A stretch of DNA of 9,470 nucleotides from Lachnospiraceae bacterium AM48-27BH. GTDB lineage: Bacteria > Bacillota > Clostridia > Lachnospirales > Lachnospiraceae. Below the pieces are notes generated by a model. That model was not told the origin of the DNA, ran no database searches, and was given only the letters and a program-made list of their open reading frames with translations. Positions 1-6,171 of the stretch are shown here, in pieces. Positions within the stretch are counted from its first letter, which is position 1. Every line of letters starts with the position of its first letter. Location: contig QUFC01000075.1 in assembly GCA_003478355.1 (NCBI GenBank), forward strand, positions 1-9,470, written 5' to 3'. Made by a program: the position numbers and the translations under genes.

Positions 1-728
1 CGCTTTTCCATCTGCCGGACAGCAGCCCCCTCATGGACAGTGGGGACAATATCAAGCCCCTGTCTGGCATAGGAACGCAAGTCCACACGCTCCGGGCGGT
101 CATTGGCTTCCAGATAGCGGTTCTGGATGACCTCCCATTCATGCCGCCAGATTTCACAATACTTCTGGTCGTTCCAATCCACCGTATCCTCCTTGTGGCT
201 TTTCCACCTGCCGGATGGCAGCTTTATCCGTTCCCCTTTTTCATCAAGGTCATAAATCTTGCTGCTCTTGGGAAGCCATTTCCCATGTTCGTCCATTGCT
301 CTCATAGTCAACAGGACATGGGCGTGGGGATTGTGTCCCGGCGGATAGGGGTCGTGGATGGCAAAGTCAACAATCATGCCTTTGGAAACAAACTGCTGTT
401 CACAAAACTCCCGGACAAGGACAGCGTACTGGTCGGGCGGTATCTCTCTGGGGATGGTAAGCACCCACCGCCTTGCAAGCTGGGAATTCCATTGCTTCTC
501 CACCGCTTCGGCGGCGTTCCATAAAGTATTGCGGTCTGCATACGACCGTGGGGCATTTGCCGGAAGCAAGATTTCATTGTGGACGATACCACGCTTTTCC
601 GGGTAGTGCTTCACTTCCTGATCGTATCCACAGAACAGCTTTTCGCCGCTCTGGTAGGCAGCGGCGGCAACCGCAGACTGCTGTTGGCTTCGCTGCACAA
701 TCGAGATTTCGTTGTGTGGACAGGGCAT
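1..728 (-). CDS. mobA: MobA/MobL-family relaxase, N-terminal 242 residues (runs off the window)
   Basis: Relaxase that would nick the oriT of the outer element and lead the strand into the recipient. Seen: an open frame from ATG at 726-728 to the window edge with no stop. AAAGGAGGG lies about 7 nt upstream. The motif AAAAYQSGE puts a tyrosine at residue 25, the position of the catalytic tyrosine in IncQ MobA. HNPHAH (H132, H135, H137) is the metal-binding histidine cluster of the MOBQ class. Known: family members are larger, with variable C-terminal parts, so most of the protein lies outside the window. Context: once the inner element is removed, its upstream neighbours are the XRE regulator, a membrane peptide and a MOBQ-like oriT. 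A terminator at 792-825 sits between the XRE remnant and this gene, so it probably has its own promoter or relies on read-through. The family is clear; the exact name is by family. Confidence 0.93.
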   Translation of the reverse strand, partial: MPCPHNEISIVQRSQQQSAVAAAAYQSGEKLFCGYDQEVKHYPEKRGIVHNEILLPANAPRSYADRNTLWNAAEAVEKQWNSQLARRWVLTIPREIPPDQYAVLVREFCEQQFVSKGMIVDFAIHDPYPPGHNPHAHVLLTMRAMDEHGKWLPKSSKIYDLDEKGERIKLPSGRWKSHKEDTVDWNDQKYCEIWRHEWEVIQNRYLEANDRPERVDLRSYARQGLDIVPTVHEGAAVRQMEK

Positions 729-761
729 TTCGTGTCCCTCCTTTCGGTAATTGGTGGATGG

Positions 762-778
762 GGTGGTGTTTTACCACC
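762..778. promoter_or_regulatory. Inverted repeat GGTGGT/ACCACC in the mobA leader
   Basis: GGTGGT (762-767) and ACCACC (773-778) form a perfect 6-bp stem with a 5-nt loop, about 20 nt upstream of the mobA ribosome binding site. The same arm sequence forms the hairpin of the oriT candidate at 9414-9431. Inference: it may be a second MobA binding site used for autoregulation, or simply an mRNA hairpin. Confidence 0.45.
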
Positions 779-791
779 TCATTTTGGGCAG

Positions 792-825
792 AAAAAAAGC
801 AGGAGACCTTTTCAGATTTCCTGCT
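792..825 (-). terminator. Rho-independent terminator between the XRE remnant and mobA
   Basis: Read on the minus strand, AGCAGGA pairs with TCCTGCT (arms 798-804 and 819-825) and is followed by seven T. It would stop transcripts coming from the XRE side before mobA. A 34-bp stretch here (793-826) is identical to 7155-7188 inside the inserted element. Two more hairpins lie just upstream: GCCGCC/GGCGGC at 833-848 and TCGGG/CCCGA at 869-887. The stretch 729-914 holds no convincing gene. Confidence 0.8.
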
Positions 826-914
826 CGGTGGTGCCGCCGGTGGGCGGCTGGTATTCAGTTTTGAAAGTTCGGGTCAGGGTGGCCCGATGATGAAATAAAA
901 TATCTGCATGAAGA

Positions 915-1004
915 TTATTCAACTTCTTTTAGTAATTCTTCAACAGAAATACCGTAAAGTTTTGCAAGTGCAAAAAGATTTGATGTGGAAGGGTCGGATG
1001 TTCC
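915..1004 (-). pseudogene. 3' fragment of the interrupted membrane-XRE regulator gene
   Basis: These 29 codons plus a TAA stop encode GTSDPSTSNLFALAKLYGIS followed by VEELLKEVE. This is the standard C-terminal end of an XRE helix-turn-helix domain (the helix after WENG-TSDP). There is no start codon, and the frame meets TAA just inside the inserted element, so it is not expressed alone. It joins in frame to codon 84 of the fragment ending at 8677, giving a 112-residue protein. The split lies in the HTH domain just after the recognition helix. Disruption by insertion of the 1005-8679 element is inferred from the perfect fit of the two halves. Confidence 0.93.
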
Positions 1005-1020
1005 GCTTTCCCTTAGTTAA
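990..1020. other. attL: left junction of the inserted element
   Basis: Host XRE sequence ends and element sequence begins at TCC (1002-1004; GGA on the coding strand). The same three bases occur at the right junction (8677-8679). Just inside lies GCTTTCCC (1005-1012), which mirrors GGGAAAC (8670-8676) at the other end. Joined, the ends read GGGAAA-CTCCGC-TTTCCC, a dyad around the shared TCC as expected for a serine-recombinase attP. TnpX and TndX are known to use a GA core dinucleotide; GGA contains GA, but the dyad centre falls on GG, so the exact core is unresolved. Confidence 0.85.
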
Positions 1021-1038
1021 AGATATGAACCCTCTTTA

Positions 1039-2652
1039 TCAGTCTACTTTTCCAATAAATCGGTAGTATATCTCTATTTCCTGTATTCTTTCATTGTCCT
1101 CATTCGTTGTTGCTTCGTGAATGAGGATTTTTTCTATCATTGCATTTAATAATGGTGCTGTCAGTTCCTTTGGTACGGAATACTCCTTGATTAACTCAAT
1201 CCACTTTTCAGCACCTATCATATCCTGTTCCATTTTACTTAATTCTTCTCTTAGGTTGGTTATCTGCTGTTCCAGTTCTATCTGCTCTTTTTGATATTTC
1301 CCCGACAGCATGATGAAGTTTCGTTCCGTTATCTTCTCACAGGCTCTATCTTCATACATTTTCGCAAACAAGCGGTCAATCTCATTTTGGCGGTTCTCGG
1401 CTTTCTTCAAGGCACTTGCCTTTTTCTTCTTTTCCCGTATTCTCTCTGCATTGCCAGCCTTTTGTATCTTATTCAACACTTTTTCTTCGTCCTGCTGTAC
1501 TGCCTTAGCCCAATACTGCAATCGCTCCAATACGGCTTGATACAGCACATCATAGCGGATGTAGTGCATAGAACAATAACCTTTACCAAACTGTCCGTAG
1601 AAACTGCAAGCATAATAACTGTAAGGCGTTTTATTTGCCGTATTCGTTCCAAACCGCATAGACCAGCCACAATCCGCACACTTGACAAGCCCTGCAAATA
1701 TCGGCGTTGCTTTTTCCTTTGTCTGTCTACGCCTTGATTTTATCTGTTCCTGCACACGATAAAACACTTCCTTATCAATAATCGGCTCATGGGTATTTTC
1801 TACTCGAAACCATTCACTTTCAGGCTTACGCACTTTCTTCTTGCTCTTGAATGAAACTGTTGATTGTCGATTATGAACGCTGTTTCCGATATAGACTTCA
1901 CTTTTTAAGATTGCCTTGACATGAGCAATCGTCCACTCATAACGCTTGCTGTCGGGCTTTCCCTCAAAGATATGTGCAAAAGTACCGTACCTTGTAAAAT
2001 TCAGCCAAGACGCTGTAGGAACTTTTTCTTCTCGCAGTACCTTTGTGATTTTGGCACTACCGTAACCTTGATAGGCTAGGGAGAAGATTTTTTCAACAAT
2101 CCATTTTGTTTCCTCATCAACCAGCAGTTTTCCTTTGATGTCGGGGTGTTTCTTATATCCTAACGGAGCATAAGCCCCATAATATGCACCCTCTGCAAAT
2201 TTTGTCTTAAATGCAGATTTCACTTTACGGCTTGTATCTCTTGCCACCCATTCATTGATGATATTCTTAAATGGTGCAATCTCACTTTCGCCTTTTTCGC
2301 TGTCTACACCGTCGTCAATCGCTATGTAACGGACATTATGGCTGGGAAAATACAATTCTGTATATTGTCCTGTCATAATATAATTTCTGCCAAGTCGGGA
2401 AAGGTCTTTCGTTACAACACAGTTGATTTTTCCTGCCTCTATATCTTCAATCATTCTCTGGAAACTCGGTCTTTCAAAATTTGTTCCCGACCAGCCGTCA
2501 TCAATATATTCATCAATCACATTCAAATGATGTTCTTTTGCATATAGACGTAACATACTTCTTTGTGTGGTAATGCTGGAACTTTCGCCCTGTAATTCAT
2601 CATCTCGGCTCAACCTAAGATAAAGTGCAGTATTGTAAATCTGTTGTTTCAT
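1039..2652 (-). CDS. Large serine recombinase, TndX/TnpX type (537 aa)
   Basis: Integrase and excisionase of the inserted element, joining attP and attB at a short core. Seen: a resolvase catalytic domain at about residues 6-160 with YLRLSRDDE (nucleophile S15, R13) and DLSRLGRN; a recombinase DNA-binding domain at about 165-300; a zinc ribbon near 320-365 with CADCG and later paired cysteines; a charged, lysine- and glutamate-rich coiled coil at about 385-475; and a C-terminal DUF4368-like end with WIELIKEYS and IEIYYRFIGKVD. The length is close to Tn5397 TndX (about 533 aa as I recall). ATG at 2650-2652 has AAAGGAGG 10 nt upstream. The stop lies only 35 bp from the left junction, the usual place for such genes. 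A promoter and operator-like repeat lie upstream. No frameshift or missing catalytic residue was seen. A true tndX orthologue is not established, so no symbol is given. Confidence 0.96.
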   Translation of the reverse strand: MKQQIYNTALYLRLSRDDELQGESSSITTQRSMLRLYAKEHHLNVIDEYIDDGWSGTNFERPSFQRMIEDIEAGKINCVVTKDLSRLGRNYIMTGQYTELYFPSHNVRYIAIDDGVDSEKGESEIAPFKNIINEWVARDTSRKVKSAFKTKFAEGAYYGAYAPLGYKKHPDIKGKLLVDEETKWIVEKIFSLAYQGYGSAKITKVLREEKVPTASWLNFTRYGTFAHIFEGKPDSKRYEWTIAHVKAILKSEVYIGNSVHNRQSTVSFKSKKKVRKPESEWFRVENTHEPIIDKEVFYRVQEQIKSRRRQTKEKATPIFAGLVKCADCGWSMRFGTNTANKTPYSYYACSFYGQFGKGYCSMHYIRYDVLYQAVLERLQYWAKAVQQDEEKVLNKIQKAGNAERIREKKKKASALKKAENRQNEIDRLFAKMYEDRACEKITERNFIMLSGKYQKEQIELEQQITNLREELSKMEQDMIGAEKWIELIKEYSVPKELTAPLLNAMIEKILIHEATTNEDNERIQEIEIYYRFIGKVD

Positions 2653-2677
2653 TGTCAGTTATCCTCCTTTATAACTA

Positions 2678-2722
2678 ACCCGTGTTTACAATACCTGCTT
2701 GCAAGTAAAGTATAACACGGGT
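2678..2722. promoter_or_regulatory. Inverted repeat at the recombinase promoter
   Basis: ACCCGTGTT (2678-2686) and AACACGGGT (2714-2722) are perfect 9-bp arms. One arm abuts and overlaps the -10 box, the other lies in the predicted 5' leader, so it could be an operator or an mRNA stem. Part of the segment, GCAAGCAGGTA with AAACACGGGTTA on the minus strand, recurs near the right end at 8627-8648. Binding by the recombinase or a regulator is inference. Confidence 0.6.
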
Positions 2723-2738
2723 ACTTTTTGCCATTCAA
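2709..2738 (-). promoter_or_regulatory. Promoter of the recombinase gene
   Basis: On the minus strand TTGAAT (2733-2738) and TATACT (2709-2714) are separated by 18 bp, about 60 bp upstream of the recombinase ATG. This is a good match to a housekeeping sigma promoter. The -10 and spacer overlap the left arm of the inverted repeat, suggesting repression. Confidence 0.65.
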
Positions 2739-2763
2739 TCTATTTCTTACAACTGCACCGATT

Positions 2764-3009
2764 TTATGCGATTGTCTGCTTTGCTTTTTCCAGCATAACA
2801 TCCGTCAGAAGTTCTTCCATTGTCTTTCCCTTTTCGGAAAAATGTTCTTTTACAACAATCTTTGTTTTTCCTCTGTTGCCAATGCCACACTTATTATTTG
2901 GCTTTTCCTGCCTTGTTTTTACAATATCAGCAATAACACATACCCCCTTTCTGTAAAAATCTTTTCTAAGCAATTCAACGGCTTTTGTCATAGCCCACAG
3001 GAGTTCCAC
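2764..3009 (-). CDS. Small protein upstream of the recombinase, possibly TnpW-like
   Basis: An 81-residue frame with a GTG start. Its C-terminal part reads KTKIVVKEHFSEKGKTMEEL and then LTDVMLEKAK. This resembles the short TnpW-type proteins of clostridial transposons (a hydrophobic strand, HFSE, then a helix); I am not certain. The role of that family is unknown to me. The start is doubtful: only a weak GAG precedes the GTG. The same frame stays open without ATG to 3105 and looks coding there (QPQLERSERRTQWVRLHKNY). An ATG at 3108-3110 on the minus side is out of frame by what looks like a 4-bp TGTC duplication. The gene may therefore be 5'-truncated or frameshifted. It lies about 110 bp upstream of the recombinase, with that gene's promoter between them. 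Confidence 0.5.
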   Translation of the reverse strand: MELLWAMTKAVELLRKDFYRKGVCVIADIVKTRQEKPNNKCGIGNRGKTKIVVKEHFSEKGKTMEELLTDVMLEKAKQTIA

Positions 3010-3338
3010 CTCTGCATAGTTCTTATGTAGCCGTACCCATTGCGTGCGACGCTCTGAACGCTCAAGCTGTGGCTGTACGGGAGTATCATTATCAGACAGG
3101 ACAGGTCATGGCGGTAGGAAAGGACAAGTTTCTTACAGGAACACAGATAAGGTTCGCTCGCTTTAGCAGGGAAAAGGTCATGGCGTATCTGTTTCAACGG
3201 CTCGCTGTCTGTCAAACGTATTGAACTGCTTTATTCAGTTGTCAAAGAACACGAAAGAAGAAAATCGTCTTTCCTATATACCGCGTTGGAAAAGAGCAGA
3301 AACGTAACCAATCTTCAAAACTTTTTTCTTTTCCTGTA
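3010..3338. other. Non-coding, locally GC-rich stretch upstream of the small ORF
   Basis: No gene with a credible start was found. About 3000-3224 is clearly richer in GC than the rest of the element and stays open in several frames on both strands, which looks like composition rather than genes. CCGTAC (3033 on) and GTACGG (about 3074 on) form an inverted repeat. AGGTCATGGCG occurs twice (about 3103 and 3176). TTTCCTATATACC at 3270-3282 is close to the reverse complement of the CCATATAGGGAA motif that heads the three repeats to the right. Confidence 0.5.
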
Positions 3339-3406
3339 CCATATAGGGAAAGAAAGTGTCATTCTGCTAAGTTGATGATGAAAAAATCTGATTTTCTTTT
3401 CACACC
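3339..3406. repeat. Triplicated ~68-bp repeat, copy 1
   Basis: Begins with CCATATAGGGAA, has an AAGTTGAnnATGAAAA block in the middle and ends with GATTTTCTTTTCACACC. The same order of blocks recurs at 3464-3529 and 3650-3720. Repeated starts and ends with variable middles suggest protein-binding or replication-origin elements. Confidence 0.8.
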
Positions 3407-3463
3407 CTAACTACCCATGCAACGCCGTAACTGCCAACTGTGGAATAAAAGATTTTCTTTGCT

Positions 3464-3529
3464 CCATATAGGGAACGGAAACTGCCAAATGTTAAGTTGA
3501 AAATGAAAAGATTTTCTTCTTTTCACACC
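3464..3529. repeat. Triplicated ~68-bp repeat, copy 2
   Basis: CCATATAGGGAA at 3464-3475, then AAGTTGAAAATGAAAA, ending in TTTTCACACC at 3529. It is the closest match to copy 1. The spacer before it contains another GATTTTCTTT block. Confidence 0.8.
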
Positions 3530-3649
3530 AATACTCAACTGTTACTATCTGTTTGAATACAAATTGATGATAGTTTTTCTCTTTTCATAGAACACTGTCC
3601 ACTCAACTCGATTTTCCGACATTTTTTCAAAAATTTTTCTTCTTTCACT

Positions 3650-3720
3650 CCATATAGGGAATGGAAACCTCGATTTAATGAGTAATTTTGAAAAAAAGTT
3701 AGATTTTCTTTTCTCGCACC
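3650..3720. repeat. Triplicated ~68-bp repeat, copy 3
   Basis: CCATATAGGGAA at 3650-3661, a diverged middle, and GATTTTCTTTTCTCGCACC at the end. It lies about 50 bp beyond the 3' end of the MobT-like gene. The whole 3225-3766 stretch is AT-rich and holds no credible gene. Confidence 0.75.
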
Positions 3721-3766
3721 ATATCTGTACGCAAGTAGCCGTTTTGTTGCAGATTTTTTGAAGAAA

Positions 3767-4981
3767 TTAAAAAATACCGTCATTCTCTTGTGGAACAACG
3801 GTATCTATACGTTCTTCTATGGTTGATTTTTCTAACTGTAATAAGTGTTTATGCTTGTCTTTGAGTTCTGCCTGCTCAATCATATCTTTCAGTATCGTTG
3901 TATGATTTTCTCTGTCTAATGCCTGTATCATTTTTATGGTCGGTGCAACCTGTCTTTGTAACCAATGCAATGCCTTTTGCAAGGTGTAAGGCTCTGGCTT
4001 TGTAGTTAAGCGTATCGGCTCTCTGTTATCCCCTACAAACCACGCCCAATCCTCATTCATTTTCCATTGACTTTTCGGTTTATCGTCCTCTCTATCTACA
4101 AAACGGACATAATGATTGATGATAGAAAAAGCAGTACGTTCAGCGTCCCGATAAGTCAGTAGGTCTACAACGGCATAATAGGCTCGTTCATTTTTCATGC
4201 GAATTTCAAAGCGGTTCTTAATCTCGGTATCTTCAACTTCTGTGCCAATTTTGACATACTGCTCATAGTTCTTTTGATAAGCACACATATATAATTCACT
4301 ACTTGTTGAACCAAGATATAAAGTTTCGCCTGTATTCTTTGGCATATCATCACCACATTTTTCTGTACTGCCATAATTTTTCTGTTTACGGAAATAGGAA
4401 ACACATTCCCCAGCCATATATTTTTCCTTTAACTTTGGAATATCTAATATTCCTGCTCGGTCATTGATAGCCAAATCAAGCCGTTTCATCACACCGCCAG
4501 CCGTCATGCAATCAAGCATAAAATCATACCATGAGCGTTCCTGTGCCAACAGATAACTTTCCAGTTGCCGACAGCCTTTGCCTTTCAGTTCCAATAGAAC
4601 TCCTAAATGTTCCTGCATGGAACACATGATATTGATGTCGCCAAGCACATATTTGCTTTCATATCCGTATTTTCCATAATCTTCATACAGCATATAATCG
4701 GCTTTTAATTGCAATACATCACGGATAATCTTTAATGCGTCCGTAGTAGGAAAGCGGACACGAAAGTAATCAATCAGCAGGAATAACGGCTCTCGTGGAT
4801 TGAAACGCTCAATCTGTTTTTCTATGATTTCCTTTAATTCATCATTCAATGGCTGTTTGCCTTTTTCAATGCGGTTGTAATACTCACGGCTGATACCACA
4901 GGCAACAGCAATTCTTGTTTGTGTTACTCCGTATTCCTCACGTTTTTGTCTTAATGTTTCAATAAAGTTTTTATCATTCAT
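3767..4981 (-). CDS. mobT: MobT-like relaxase (Tn916 Orf20 / Rep_trans family, 404 aa)
   Basis: Rolling-circle-type relaxase expected to nick the oriT at about 5991-6015. Seen: an XRE-type HTH at residues 8-50 (YGVTQTRIAVACGISREYYN). A Rep_trans catalytic region follows, with DYFRVRF (71-77), MKRLDLAIND (165-174, the acidic metal-binding motif), LYLGSTSSELYMCAYQKNYE (221-240, the family's GS-x-x-S and Y-x-K block that holds the active-site tyrosine region) and RFEIRMKNERA (257-267). Known: Tn916 Orf20 and ICEBs1 NicK belong here and also start rolling-circle replication; Orf20 is about 400 aa. ATG at 4979-4981 has GGAGG 9 nt upstream. Tn916 has its oriT directly upstream of orf20; here two small genes separate it from the oriT. 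A hairpin with a T-run lies directly upstream of the ribosome binding site. The frame is intact. Confidence 0.92.
   Translation of the reverse strand: MNDKNFIETLRQKREEYGVTQTRIAVACGISREYYNRIEKGKQPLNDELKEIIEKQIERFNPREPLFLLIDYFRVRFPTTDALKIIRDVLQLKADYMLYEDYGKYGYESKYVLGDINIMCSMQEHLGVLLELKGKGCRQLESYLLAQERSWYDFMLDCMTAGGVMKRLDLAINDRAGILDIPKLKEKYMAGECVSYFRKQKNYGSTEKCGDDMPKNTGETLYLGSTSSELYMCAYQKNYEQYVKIGTEVEDTEIKNRFEIRMKNERAYYAVVDLLTYRDAERTAFSIINHYVRFVDREDDKPKSQWKMNEDWAWFVGDNREPIRLTTKPEPYTLQKALHWLQRQVAPTIKMIQALDRENHTTILKDMIEQAELKDKHKHLLQLEKSTIEERIDTVVPQENDGIF
3769..3802 (-). terminator. Possible terminator overlapping the 3' end of the mobT-like gene
   Basis: ACCGT (3776-3780) and ACGGT (3798-3802) can pair and are followed on the minus strand by ATTTTTT at the stop codon. 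The stem is only 5 bp, so strength is uncertain. Confidence 0.45.
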
Positions 4982-4999
4982 TCTAAAATTCCTCCAATC

Positions 5000-5033
5000 A
5001 AAAAAGGCAACTACCGTATCTTGATAATTGCCT
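5000..5033 (-). terminator. Hairpin with U-run just upstream of the mobT ribosome binding site
   Basis: AGGCAA (5005-5010) and TTGCCT (5028-5033) form a 6-bp stem followed on the minus strand by six T, ending about 5 nt before the GGAGG of the relaxase gene. Its place in the leader suggests an attenuator as much as a simple terminator. Confidence 0.6.
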
Positions 5034-5052
5034 GTTAATAAAAATCTGTATA

Positions 5053-5084
5053 GAAAAAGCAGTCAATCCTAAGACCAACTGCTT
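5053..5084 (-). terminator. Terminator after the DUF3592-like gene
   Basis: AAGCAGT (5057-5063) and ACTGCTT (5078-5084) give a 7-bp stem followed on the minus strand by TTTTTC. It lies about 30 bp beyond the stop of the 5113-5487 gene and so separates that gene from mobT transcription. Confidence 0.7.
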
Positions 5085-5112
5085 ATGAGTATGAATATGA
5101 AATTATTTACCG

Positions 5113-5487
5113 TTATTGTAAGCTCTCATAAATCAGAAATACCCCCAATAAACACGTCAAAAGAGTTACGATTTCTATACGAAAATCAAAACACTTGAAA
5201 ACCTCTTTTCCATACTTTTCATTCTTAAATACAAATATTTCTTTCCCGATTTTTCTTTTTCCCAGTGATAACAGGATACAACCGTGTGCCGTATAATATT
5301 TTTTATTCTTAATCTTTATAATGTAGGCGTGTTTTTTTACAAAAGCTCCACCAACAACATACCCAGCGTTTTGGTCTACAATACCTATTATTTTTCCTTT
5401 GCATTTTTCGCCAGTAAAAACAACCCTATATTTTAGATACAACAGGTATAAGCTGACAATAACAACAATAATTCCTAAAATTAACAT
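5113..5487 (-). CDS. Small two-helix membrane protein, DUF3592-like
   Basis: A 124-residue protein with an N-terminal membrane helix (about residues 2-19), a basic beta-rich middle (about 25-100) and a second helix (about 105-122). The middle reads GKIIGIVDQNAGYVVGGAFV, then YIIKIKNKKYYTAHGC and GKEIFVFKNEKYGKEVF. This layout is typical of DUF3592-type proteins, whose function is unknown. ATG at 5485-5487 has AAAGGA 8 nt upstream. It is cargo lying between the oriT and the relaxase gene, followed by a terminator and preceded at 96 bp by another small membrane protein, with which it may form an operon. I cannot assign a function; exclusion or stress roles would be guesses. Confidence 0.82.
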   Translation of the reverse strand: MLILGIIVVIVSLYLLYLKYRVVFTGEKCKGKIIGIVDQNAGYVVGGAFVKKHAYIIKIKNKKYYTAHGCILLSLGKRKIGKEIFVFKNEKYGKEVFKCFDFRIEIVTLLTCLLGVFLIYESLQ

Positions 5488-5583
5488 TCAAATTTTCCTT
5501 TCATGCAATCTCTATATTTTTTCATATCAGAACAACAATATTTAAGCCAGTGATTTTTAATTACAATAATGTTTTCAATCCCA

Positions 5584-5808
5584 TTAAGAAAAGTATAATA
5601 GCAATATATAAACTCCACTTATTCCAATTATAAGTGTCATAATAAAATTGAAAGCAATACAAACTTTCTTCTGATTTAAAGAAAAATGCTCAAATTTTTT
5701 AAGGTTGTATTGACGAATATAACCTTTCGTAACTATGGAATAAATTGAATACCCAACGGCAATGATACTTGAAATAATAGCAATAATATCAGTCATTTCA
5801 CAATCCAT
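5584..5808 (-). CDS. Small two-helix membrane protein of unknown function (74 aa)
   Basis: Start chosen at ATG 5806-5808 because GGAGGAAAGAT precedes it; a longer frame reaches 5844 but lacks a ribosome binding site. Residues about 5-24 (TDIIAIISSIIAVGYSIYSI) and 52-72 are hydrophobic helices. Between them is a basic stretch with KGYIRQYNLKKFEHFSLNQK. Both ends are short, so the protein is almost entirely membrane and loop. I do not recognise the family. It is probably the first gene of a unit with the DUF3592-like gene. The 5845-5965 region upstream is AT-rich, and no promoter stands out clearly. Confidence 0.72.
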   Translation of the reverse strand: MDCEMTDIIAIISSIIAVGYSIYSIVTKGYIRQYNLKKFEHFSLNQKKVCIAFNFIMTLIIGISGVYILLLYFS

Positions 5809-5968
5809 ATCTTTCCTCCATAAAAGCTTACACATTGTTACCACAAAAATTAAATTATTGTAATATTTAATTAGATAGTGTTTTCCTTTGTGAAATAGGT
5901 AATTTTTATATCACACCTTATAAAATGCACTTTTACCTTGTAAATACAACGTTTTCCGTTTGTAAATG

Positions 5969-6015
5969 TCTCTTGTCTCTTGTTTTTTCTGCCCCCCTTG
6001 TTAGATAACGGGGGC
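5969..6015. other. oriT candidate of the inserted element (Tn916/ICEBs1 type)
   Basis: On the minus strand GCCCCC-GTTATCTAACAAG-GGGGGC has perfect 6-bp arms (5991-5996 and 6010-6015). From memory the ICEBs1 nick site is ACCCCCC-ACGCTAACA-GGGGGGT: the same C-run and G-run arms around CTAACA. A tandem heptamer TCTCTTG TCTCTTG (5969-5982) adjoins it and could be a relaxase or accessory-protein site. The nick would be expected in or next to CTAACA. It lies about 1 kb upstream of the MobT-like gene. Confidence 0.75.
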
Positions 6016-6074
6016 TTAATCTTCGCTCGCCACGGCTCGCTCACAGACGAAGTGAACCAGCCACTTGCAAGACA

Positions 6075-6105
6075 TGGCAGAAAAATCTGAGAGATTTTCC
6101 TGCCA
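6075..6105. other. Long perfect-class hairpin beside the oriT (single-strand-origin candidate)
   Basis: TGGCAGAAAAATCT (6075-6088) and AGATTTTCCTGCCA (6092-6105) are 14-bp arms with one mismatch and a GAG loop. AGACA and TGTCT further out extend the pairing after a bulge. No T-run follows on either strand, so it is not a typical terminator. The adjoining 6020-6060 holds CGCTCGC/GGCTCGCTC repeats and a CTTCG/CGAAG pair. Tn916 and ICEBs1 carry a single-strand origin; that role here is inference. Confidence 0.55.
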
Positions 6106-6171
6106 CCGTGTCTGGATCACTCCGTCTTTAAAGTGGTAATATTATTAAACTAATTCTAAAAAATTTCCTTA

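Noticed and set aside
33..898. Open frames on both strands over the mobA region (for example 33-524 + and 473-898 +)
   Set aside because: They overlap the relaxase frame, which has the ribosome binding site, catalytic motifs and family match; the others show no recognisable protein.
804..924. Short minus-strand frame from a TTG, with EYQPPTGGTTEQEI at its end
   Set aside because: No ribosome binding site; it overlaps the XRE stop and ends within the terminator. It could be a leader peptide, but support is too thin.
1291..1737. 148-codon plus-strand frame inside the recombinase gene
   Set aside because: It is antisense to the zinc-ribbon and coiled-coil part of a clearly intact recombinase.
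3108..3224. 39-codon plus-strand frame (MAVGKDKFLTG...)
   Set aside because: No ribosome binding site and opposite to all other genes; the patch is open in several frames because of composition.
3339..3720. CRISPR-like array
   Set aside because: Only three imperfect copies of about 68 bp with unequal spacing and no cas genes.
3535..3798. 87-codon minus-strand frame between the MobT gene and the repeats
   Set aside because: It runs through repeat copy 3 and overlaps the end of the relaxase gene in another frame; low-complexity composition and no ribosome binding site.
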